Assembly (NCBI GenBank): GCA_003586115.2
Contig: QVOM02000073.1
Location: 36,692,876-36,756,875 of the forward strand
DNA: 64,000 nucleotides
From: Salvator merianae
Lineage: Eukaryota > Chordata > Lepidosauria > Squamata > Teiidae
Direction: 5' to 3'
Shown here piece after piece: positions 55,855 to 64,000 of the stretch. Made by a program: the position numbers and the translations under genes. The notes beneath the pieces are model-generated. The model had not been told where the DNA came from and ran no database searches. It worked only from the letters and a program-made list of their open reading frames with translations. How positions within the stretch are numbered: position 1 is the stretch's first letter; every line of letters begins with the position of its first letter.

Positions 55855-56375
55855 GGCCCTTTCTGCACTTGCCTTTATTCTGGGATAAATGGCTAAATAA
55901 GGGCCTACTGTCCACACGCTACCGTGGAGTATGATAGACCCCACCCTTCCAATCACACTTTCTCTGTATTGGATGATGCTCCGGTCCAGCATAGGGCACT
56001 AAAATTTCCTTATCCTGATCCTGCTGTGCATCTCCTTAAAGAGATTCACAGCAGGACTAATATCTGTATTCCGGACTATGAGACTGGAAAGCGCTAGCGA
56101 TTCCTTTTGGAGGCAGTCCAGCAATTGCTGCTGGAAATGGCGCAGGGAGTGATGCACCCCTGAAAAGGGCTCTTTGGGAAACTGCAAAAGCTGGGAACTT
56201 TTGTCCCCAACCTTTGCAGTCTCTGCAAAGCCTCCGAGGGCTTTGAGGGTTGCAATGAGCTATCCACGTGCAGTCATTCCTTAGAGCAGGCTAGCGGTAG
56301 CCCACTGCAGCATGGCCCATAACAGGTAGTCTGTGCTAAGTGGGCTACAATAGCCCACATAGTGTGGAAAGGGCC
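55855..56375. mobile_element. Harbinger-like element (521 bp, TTA target duplication)
   Basis: Starts GGCCCTTTCTGCACTTGCC and ends GTGTGGAAAGGGCC, with TTA on both sides (55852-55854, 56376-56378). TWA-type 3-bp duplications indicate PIF/Harbinger. Confidence 0.78.
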
Positions 56376-56378
56376 TTA

Positions 56379-59300
56379 ATGTCCAATCCAAGGACCAGAT
56401 AATAAGCATACACCTTGGCATTTGTGTGGAATTTATTGTGCGAAATATATACTTACAGTTGTTCATTGTTTATCTAACTGGACCCAAACACAGGATTTAT
56501 ATACAAAGTGCCACTGTGGAAGACTGCCCAGTTAATTACTGGGTATGCTAATTACCATATGGACTTTGGATTGGGCTTGAACTCTTTCAGTTTCTCATTA
56601 CATATGATACTGTGGTGTTTTATTTGCTTTTGTACACAATATATATGGGTCTCACATAGGATTTTTTTTAAAAAATTATGTATGTATTTCATGTCTATCT
56701 CTATACCATGACTTTACAATATAGGAATTTTTTTTAGGGCTTTCTTTGAATTCATTGTTTGTGGTATATTAACATTTCATGAATCTATATAGTAGGATTT
56801 CCCTATAGCCGGAACTGACTTTCACAGCAAGAAGCAAGTTTTACAAGAACCAATATATAAATCCACTTAATTTGTCCTCCGGGTCACAGAATCTGAGCCA
56901 GAAAGGGCCCTACACTGTCCAGCTCATGACAAAAGCCCTATCTTGTTGTCAGGAAATGGCAGGAGGTCAGCAGATCTGTTTCCTGAACCTGGCAGGGACA
57001 GAATTTGTAGTCTAGGGCTGCCAAGCTCCAGAGAGACATATACTGCTTCTGAGAGAAACAGGCATGTGGTCTCTGGTTTCCCCTTTTCTTGTTTGCCCTT
57101 GTTTTTGTTGGTACTTTTTCCAGCTAGAAGTTAGGGTGGTAGAAGGGGGAATGGTGGTTCATTTCACTTTCAGAGGAAGGTTAGTATGTTTGGATAGCAT
57201 AGTAATCTTGTGCAGTGCAGCTGTGGCAGCTTTGGTCTTTTTCTAAAGCCAGAGTGGAGTCACTGAACAGGGAAAGAGGAGGGACACTAAGGTAACTTCT
57301 GCACGTATGTGCATCATAGGTGTGCACTTCTGAGGACAGTCCTGGCTCAGGAAAAATATCCTAAGCCAGGAATCGGGCTTGTTGCATGGAATGCACTGGT
57401 GACTAGTCACATGATGGCTGTCCTAGCCCAGCCTATTTTTAAAGTTGGGGAATAAAAGATCCCCAGCCCTGAAGTTACTGGTTGTGGGCATTTTGTCATA
57501 CCTCAGAAATGGCCCCTGGTGTCAAGAACACCCCAGCCTAGTCCATGTTGGAAATCACTTTAAAGTGGTCTCCCACTACAGCATTCTAGGAGCAGGCCAG
57601 GCGTGGGAGCTGTGTGGCACTGTGTTCCATGCAAAGGTATGCCTTCTTGTGTCATGTACTGGTGTGCGGACACCATAGTCAGGACACATATGTGCCATGG
57701 GCCTCATGAACCGTGTGGATATTGTGCATGGTTTCTAGATCAGTCCTAGAGTGGAATTTCCACTTGGCCATCAACTAGGGAATACACTTGTCAGTCCAAG
57801 AGGCCAGTCCAAGGCCCTTGTCAACAAGCAAGGAAATGAAAGAGTACAGAGGGGCAAAACAGTGTGGCGCATTCAGGGTCTTTTTTTTTTCTCAATGAAG
57901 GGAAGCTGGCATTCCCCAAGAACTGGCAGTACTGCTGCCTAAAACCTCTACCAGTACTTGTTCTGCATACTTGGTACAGCAATTATATTAATTGCCTTCC
58001 TAAACTGCCTGGGAAGAGGCAAAGCACCCGGCTTAGGTTCAAACTCTATTCATAATGCTAGTATATCTTTTTGTTTAAACTTTGCTCTATAAATGGGGTG
58101 TACAGAATTTGAAAAGCAGAATAGCTCGTAGGACAAGTGAAGCCTGCCTTTTCTTCCCACTTGCCTCTGTATAACCTGTTACCTGAATTCCTTTGCTCCC
58201 CACTGCATTGGACTGAAAATGAATTCCTCTTGCCCTTGGTGACCAAATGGCTGGAGCGTGGCCCTGAGAACATACTAACCCAAACTATTGATGTCAAACA
58301 GCTGTGGAGAAGGAGCCTTTCCTAATATTAGAAAAGCAAGTTGCTTAATCGAGTTATAATAAAGGACATTACATGCTGTATTTTTCTTTGTCTGAAAAGA
58401 AATTAATTCTTTCTTGGGAGCTTTCTTATTACATTTTCTAGCCATCCTAAAATAGCTCTTTTGGTGGTTAATCATCAGATAAATTTTTCTTTCTGCTCTC
58501 TGAGATTGCTTCAAAGGTTACAGAGAGATGAACTGGATCCAGAGAAAGTTGTGCTGTGAAGATTGGGATGAGGGGAAGGAGCAATAAAGGAAAATGAGAG
58601 TAAAATGATGTCTCTCCCAGTTGCAAAATCAAGTCTATATGAGTTGGCCTCAATCTGATGAAAGAATTCTTATTAATTAACCCATCATCATCATGGTTTC
58701 TTACTGGAAGTCAATGGACATAACTATTTTTGAAAAGGTGCTTCCGTCCATATTATCTTGTTTCCCCTTCATTTTTATTGTACATTTTTGTTTTATTGTA
58801 CATTTTTGTTTTATTGTACATTGTACTTTTTTCTGTTAATCATCTAAAATTTTGTTTTGTTTTTTCTTTTTGGTAAGTTGTCATCTTATCGCATAGGAAA
58901 CACACGACTGTGTGGAATCTGAAGAGGGAATCAGCCTCATGGTGGCTTTTTCTATTTAAACATGGTCAGTGGTCTTTATTTCCTAGAGAAATCAAGTTCT
59001 AGGCCACAGCTTCCCACACATGGCCAAAGCCGCATGGGGAGAGGCGCCTCTGTGGTCACGAACTCATCATGGCCTTGCCACTGCTAGCCAAGGGGCTACC
59101 CTGATTCCACTTCCATGGAGCCAGGCTGCTTTAAGCACCATCTGCACCAGTGCACAGATGACACTGATGACCTTGATGACACTGGCAGCAGTCACCTTAG
59201 TCACAGTGGGCCATTTTGATGCATTGTGATGAGACTGTAGGTTGCATCGGGGTGAGAACAGCTCCCAACCTGAGAATAGTTCCTCTTGCATTGTCCTTAG

Positions 59301-59700
59301 CCTACCTTTATTGGGTTCCCAGGGTGCTACTGAATCCACCTACAGTAGATGCATCTGCAGGAGGACCAATGGAAATTAGCAACCCGGGGATGTCTGTAAA
59401 GGTATCTTTCCCACATAATGGAAATATGGGCTTAATCTGTGAATGCAATTAGTTTCTCAGATGGGTCTTACGTTGGCCATTTACTGTGGAATTATCATTG
59501 AACACATTATTCTCCATGCTGTCATCCAGATAGTCCATCATTTGTGAGTCACAGAATTATAGAGGTGGACAGAACTAATCGCTTTTGAACAGAACTTTAC
59601 AGAAGGAAATTGGGAGATTTTCCCTCAACATTGTTCTATTTGCACTTTGATGTCTATATTGGGGCTTTCATTCAAAATACATGTTACCAGTCAACTATAA
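56379..59700. other. Non-coding, with one short tandem repeat
   Basis: ATTGTACATTTTTGTTTT is repeated at 18-bp spacing (58777, 58795, 58813). No other feature; the frames are short and lack domains. Confidence 0.4.
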
Positions 59701-60847
59701 GGCCACGTTCTGACACAGCATTTAATCAGTTTACAGACCGTCTTCAGTTCCCGCTAACCCGACATGATCTTGCCATTCCATAGTTTTTCTGGACTAAATT
59801 GGCGAAATCCAGACTACTTTGTATTTGGATTTAATGAGTTCTCAAGCCGTTCCAGATCGCCAGTCCACTTTACTTTGCGATGTGAGAACAAGGAAGGAGA
59901 CTATTTGGGAGGGACCGTACTTTTTGGGGAGCATGCAGAGGGAGGGCTTCCCATTTCATGCCATCCAATGACAGAGTTTGTGGGTGGGCAGGAAGCGCAG
60001 TAATTTCTTCTGCCGCCATTATTCCCGCTTCGGTTGCTGCCAGGAGAAAAGAAAACCATCCTCCTTTTTACTTCACTAAGCTGCAGCCTTTCTCTTTCTT
60101 TATCCCCCATTTGACCCTATCAGGAAGAAATTAAAGGCTTCCTCCATTTTCATCTGCTGATTAAACCAAAACAGAAACTGCACCTGTTTGGGGTTGCAGT
60201 CCTCTTGCCCCAACAAAGGACCCACTCAAGATCAGTTTTGCTATTGGCAGCACACAGCTACACAGCGGGAACACATGCCACTGTGGATGTCTCGGGGGGA
60301 GATGAGGCAGAGTAAATTTGCTGGCCATGAACTGCACTATCACAATAATAGAGCCCCCCCCCCCCACATTCCCTCCCCATGTTTCCCCTTCTTCACAGAC
60401 TTCTCCCTGCTTTTGCGCTACTTTTAAATTGCTCAATTGTGCAAAAGTGCACTTGCAAGGGAGCAGAAATCACCATCTGCCCTTTAAGAAGCTTAATTGT
60501 GCAGTACATGTGGTTTAAAAGTTCTGCCTGTGTAGATAGAGGCTGTAGGAGGGAGAAAGAGCAAATGGTGAATAACTAGTAACGCTGCCAAGTGAATCCA
60601 TGTTTTGAGGCAGCAGCAGGGACATATGGAGAGTGGAGCTTGACTTTCTCACCCCTGTGACATCAAAATTTGAACGTTGGGACTGCAGCCAATCACTGAC
60701 TGCACGGGGAGGAGAATTTGACAAGGGATGGAGGCAGAAAAGGTACCGTTTCTCCATGCCAAGCACGGGCAACATCAGTGTGAGAACGCAGTGGCGTAGC
60801 GAGCCGCTTTGCCACCCGGGGCTACTCGCCATTTTGACGCCCGGGGC

Positions 60848-60990
60848 TAGGGGCGGGGCCAGCGACTGCGCATGCGTGTGGGCGGGGCCAGCGACTGCGC
60901 ATGCGTGTAGGCGGGCCCAGCGACTGCGCATGCGTGTGGGCGGGGCCAGCGACTGCGCATGCGTGTGGGCGGGGCCAGCGAGCGCGCATG
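60848..60990 (+). repeat. 29-bp tandem repeat, about 5 units
   Basis: AGCGACTGCGCATGCGTGTG recurs at 60861, 60890, 60919 and 60948, with a fifth variant at 60977. The spacing is exactly 29 bp. Confidence 0.88.
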
Positions 60991-62060
60991 CCCCGTTCGT
61001 CACCCCGGCCAGCGGCGGCCTCGCTCGTCGCCCCGGCCCGCCCGGCGGGGATCGCGCTCCTCGACTCGACCCGCCCGGCGCCGGCCTCGCTCCTCACCCC
61101 GGCCCGCCCGGCAGCGCCCTCGCTCGTCGCCCCGGCCCGCCCAGCGGGGATCACGCTCCTCGACCCGACACACCCGGCGGCGGCCTCGCTCNNNNNNNNN
61201 NNNNNNNNNNNNNNNNNNNNNNNNNNNNNNNNNNNNNNNNNNNNNNNNNNNNNNNNNNNNNNNNNNNNNNNNNNNNNNNNNNNNNNNNNNNNNNNNNNNN
61301 NNNNNNNNNNNNNNNNNNNNNNNNNNNNNNNNNNNNNNNNNNNNNNNNNNNNNNNNNNNNNNNNNNNNNNNNNNNNNNNNNNNNNNNNNNNNNNNNNNNN
61401 NNNNNNNNNNNNNNNNNNNNNNNNNNNNNNNNNNNNNNNNNNNNNNNNNNNNNNNNNNNNNNNNNNNNNNNNNNNNNNNNNNNNNNNNNNNNNNNNNNNN
61501 NNNNNNNNNNNNNNNNNNNNNNNNNNNNNNNNNNNNNNNNNNNNNNNNNNNNNNNNNNNNNNNNNNNNNNNNNNNNNNNNNNNNNNNNNNNNNNNNNNNN
61601 NNNNNNNNNNNNNNNNNNNNNNNNNNNNNNNNNNNNNNNNNNNNNNNNNNNNNNNNNNNNNNNNNNNNNNNNNNNNNNNNNNNNNNNNNNNNNNNNNNNN
61701 NNNNNNNNNNNNNNNNNNNNNNNNNNNNNCCTCGCTCCTCGCCCCGGCCCGCCCGGCGGGGATCGCGCTCCCCGACCCGCCCGGCGGCGGCCTCGCTCCT
61801 CGCCGCGACCCGACCGCGCTCCTCGCCCCGGCCCGCCCGGCGCCGGCCGCGCCCCGGCCCGCCCGGCGGCGCCCTCGCTCGTCGCCCCGGCCCGCCCGGC
61901 GAGGATCGCGCTCCCCGACCCGACCCGCCCGGCGGCGACCTCGCTCCTCGCCCCGGCCTACCTGGCGGGGCCTCGCTCCTCGCCCCGGCCCGCCCGGCGG
62001 CGGCCGCGCTCCTCGCCCAGGCCTGCCCGGCGGCGGCCTCGATGGCCCTGCCTGCACGCA
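60991..62060 (+). repeat. GC-rich tandem array of roughly 30-bp units around the gap
   Basis: Variants of CTCGCTCCTCGCCCCGGCCC and GCCCGGCGGCGG alternate with GGGGATCGCGCTCC-type units on both sides of the gap. Unit length varies, suggesting a higher-order structure. Confidence 0.8.
61192..61729. other. Assembly gap (538 N)
   Basis: Run of N inside the GC-rich array. The true length is unknown; such arrays commonly collapse or drop out in assembly. Confidence 0.98.
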
Positions 62061-62464
62061 TGCGCGCTCGCTGGCTCCGCCCACACGCACGCCGGCAGGC
62101 CGGGCGACGAGCCCAGCCGCCGCGGGGCGACAAAGCGACGAGCACGTCTGTCGCCGGGCGGGCCGGGGTGACGAGTGTGGCCGCCGCTGGGCAGGCCGCC
62201 CGGGGCGACGAGCGCGGGCGCCCGGGGCGGAGAGCGAGGGCGCCGGTGGGCGGGGCCTTGGCTTCAATTGGCCGGACGCCCCGGAAAACGCGCCGCCCGG
62301 GGCGCTCCGCCCCCCCCGCCCCACCCTCGCTACGCCAGTGTGAGAACGAGCAAGTCCGAATTGAGTCTGTGTTAAACTGTAACTGTGGGAACAATCAGAA
62401 GATGAATTCAGTCCTTGTACTCTTCTGATACAGATTAAATTTATGATGTCGGACCGCGGCCTAA

Positions 62465-63742
62465 GTCTAAATCCTAAACCTTCAAAAGTCACACAAAATA
62501 TAAAATTGTATCATACAATTTTGTTACTGATCCAGATTTTAAATCATTTTTTACATCAGATTTAGCTCCTCTTCAACAATAAAAGCCGGTTAATACCTCT
62601 CATGACCAATCAGTTTTCTACTAAACAGACATCTCAGACCCCATATGAAAGTTATTAAATATTATGTTACACTGCAAATGAAATCAGATTCAATTATCTT
62701 TATGCATATTCAATATCTACAAAGCTTTTTATTGCATTAGTTGGAGATATATTGAAATATTACTCTCAAAAATACAATTGGTCCTGAATTTAGAAAAGAA
62801 AAAAAGGTAATCTCTATCTAAACTCCCAAGCTACTTTTATTTTTTAAACTAATTCATTTTTCTTTTTGCTTCACTGACACTTCCAAGTCAATAAATTCAG
62901 TACTGGAAATAAAAGATATGGAGAGGAAAAAGCACATGAAGCTAGGTTTCCCAGTAAAACTCATGTGCAGTGTGTTCTGATTTAGGCCTGGGATCAACAT
63001 AATTGTAATAGACATTATGTGCTCATAAATACTTATTTTGGGAACTGGTCTGACATGGATTTTTTAAAAAAAATTATCATAAAATGTAATAGTTTGAGGG
63101 AAAGGCTAAAGCTATTTGATCAAGTATTTCCAGAAGAAAAGTCTGATACCTGGCAATGAAGTGAAATCTTGAGGTGCTTGATCAGTTGTAGGAGATTTCT
63201 GATTATGGAATTATTTGTAAATATTTGTTATAAGGATATTACTATAATTTTAAACTCTCCTGGTGTATATTCTGTATTAACTATGAATAAATGGTAAAAT
63301 ATGGTTATGCAATTTGATGATTTTAGGTAATCTCGGCAGCATTTGTTGGTAAGCAGTAGATGTACTTATAGGCACTGAACAGTTGCCACAAAAATAATCC
63401 ATCATAACTGTCTATAAAGGGCACTGCTTGTGGTTTTCTGAGGATTTAGGGCCCAGTCTCATTTACAAATTATTGAGAAGTACCTGAAGCTTCCCTTCAA
63501 CCCAACCTGGGCCACTTCCCAACATGTTAGGAAATAGAATATTTGTGCCAATTTCTCACACACATCTTTCCCAGGTGAAGGTGAAGGCATGGGATAGAGG
63601 AAGAGATTATGATGACAGGAAATGAAGACTGAGTTAGGGGCACAACATCCCCACCTTTAATATCTGAATGGTCATAGCTTCTCCATTCCTGAGCAAGATA
63701 ATAATATGATAATGTTACAGCATAGTCCTAAAGTAATTCACA
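62465..63742. other. Non-coding AT-rich DNA
   Basis: No frame, RNA gene or repeat boundary recognised. Confidence 0.35.
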
Positions 63743-64000
63743 TGGGGCGTTTTTGCTCTTACCACAGTAGAACATTCTAACTAGCAGGGTTTAGGCCAGT
63801 CAGGATTGAGTATGGTGAGGAGTATTTGCACTGTCAGTGCTAGAACACTCCTTGAGCTGACCAGCTGAGGAAGAAGTGTGAATAGGAGTACACTAGTTAG
63901 GTAGCTGGGTTCAGAACCAAAGGAGCCATGTCCAGAGATGTGTCCAAAATGCCACCACATTCTGAACCCAAAAGTCTGAAACTAGGTTCAAACCATCTGT
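63743..64000. mobile_element. Left part of a GGGCC-end MITE, cut by the window edge
   Basis: GGGGCGTTTTTGCTCTTACC and CACAGTAGAACATTCTAACT resemble the start of the element at 48229 (GGGCCTTTTCACACTTACCA, CTGTAGAAC). The right end is outside the window. Confidence 0.5.

Larger units (their letters stand above)
60789..62340. mobile_element. GC-rich hAT element nested in copy B, exact 8-bp target duplication
   Basis: Starts CAGTGGCGTAGCGAG and ends CTCGCTACGCCAGTG. TGAGAACG is duplicated at 60781-60788 and 62341-62348. The ends match the hAT element at 21863-22236. The interior consists of GC-rich tandem repeats with an assembly gap. Long Pro/Arg/Ala-rich frames on both strands across it are repeat artefacts. 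Confidence 0.88.
59701..62461. mobile_element. Harbinger-like element copy B, with nested hAT element (TAA target duplication)
   Basis: Left end GGCCACGTTCTGACACAGCA and right end TGATGTCGGACCGCGGCC, flanked by TAA (59698-59700, 62462-62464). It is collinear with copy A (22870-25139) in both halves, for example CACACAGCTACA, CTGCCCTTTAAGAAGCTT and CCAATCACTGACTGCAC. Without the hAT insert it is about 1.2 kb. No transposase frame seen. Confidence 0.8.

Noticed and set aside
60848..60990. Regular 29-bp repeats resembling a CRISPR array
   Set aside because: Units are directly adjacent with no variable spacers, inside a eukaryotic hAT element.
60633..62492. Long Pro/Arg/Ala-rich frames of 460-560 codons on both strands
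   Set aside because: They cross the N gap and the GC-rich tandem array of a hAT element, and are open in several frames at once, the signature of repeat composition rather than coding.

Overview
The window is about 64 kb of vertebrate nuclear DNA. It holds one clearly intact protein gene, an intronless beta-2 adrenergic receptor gene (ADRB2, minus strand, 9586-10842), in a landscape of decayed transposable elements. The repeats (a CR1 3' end finishing in ATTCTATG units, APE-type L2/CR1-like LINEs, an R4-like LINE beside a TAA microsatellite, a Ty3/gypsy chromovirus, many Harbinger-like and hAT-like non-autonomous transposons) suggest a reptile, most likely a squamate. That assignment is inference from repeat types, not from a species marker.

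Layout. 1-9.4 kb: non-coding DNA with scattered MITEs (667-803, 1255-1831, 7325-7530) and one retroposed LINE tail with a 17-bp target duplication (3311-3413). 9.4-11.7 kb: the ADRB2 unit. Read on the minus strand it runs CCAAT (11301), CRE-like site (11284), TATAAA (11262), two upstream ORFs (11157-11128 and 11131-10865), the receptor ORF (10842-9586) and a candidate AATAAA (9460-9455), inside a CpG-rich segment. 11.7-33 kb: MITEs, a hAT element with an exact 8-bp target duplication (21863-22236) and a 2.3-kb Harbinger-like element (22870-25139) carrying a nested palindromic element. 33.6-45.2 kb: a dense nest of retroelements. LINE endonuclease remains lie at 33.7-35.7 kb and LINE reverse transcriptase remains at 40.05-41.1 kb. 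Between them sits a chromodomain Ty3/gypsy element (35.7-39.8 kb), itself split by a hAT element (37690-38495). A CR1/L3-like tail, an inverted-repeat minisatellite and an R4-like LINE follow. 46.5-56.4 kb: more elements with GGCCYTTTC-type ends, a CR1 tail with a nested MITE, and a long polypurine microsatellite. 59.7-62.5 kb: a second copy of the Harbinger-like element, with a GC-rich hAT element containing a 538-base assembly gap nested in it.

The strongest biological points concern ADRB2. Its PDZ-binding C-terminus DSLL is followed by one extra alanine, which should mask the PDZ ligand. The ECL2 glycosylation sequon and the C-terminal PKA serine of the human receptor are absent. The leader has two uORFs overlapping as ATGA. 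I found no CRISPR array, operon, rRNA or tRNA gene, and no convincing new multi-gene system.
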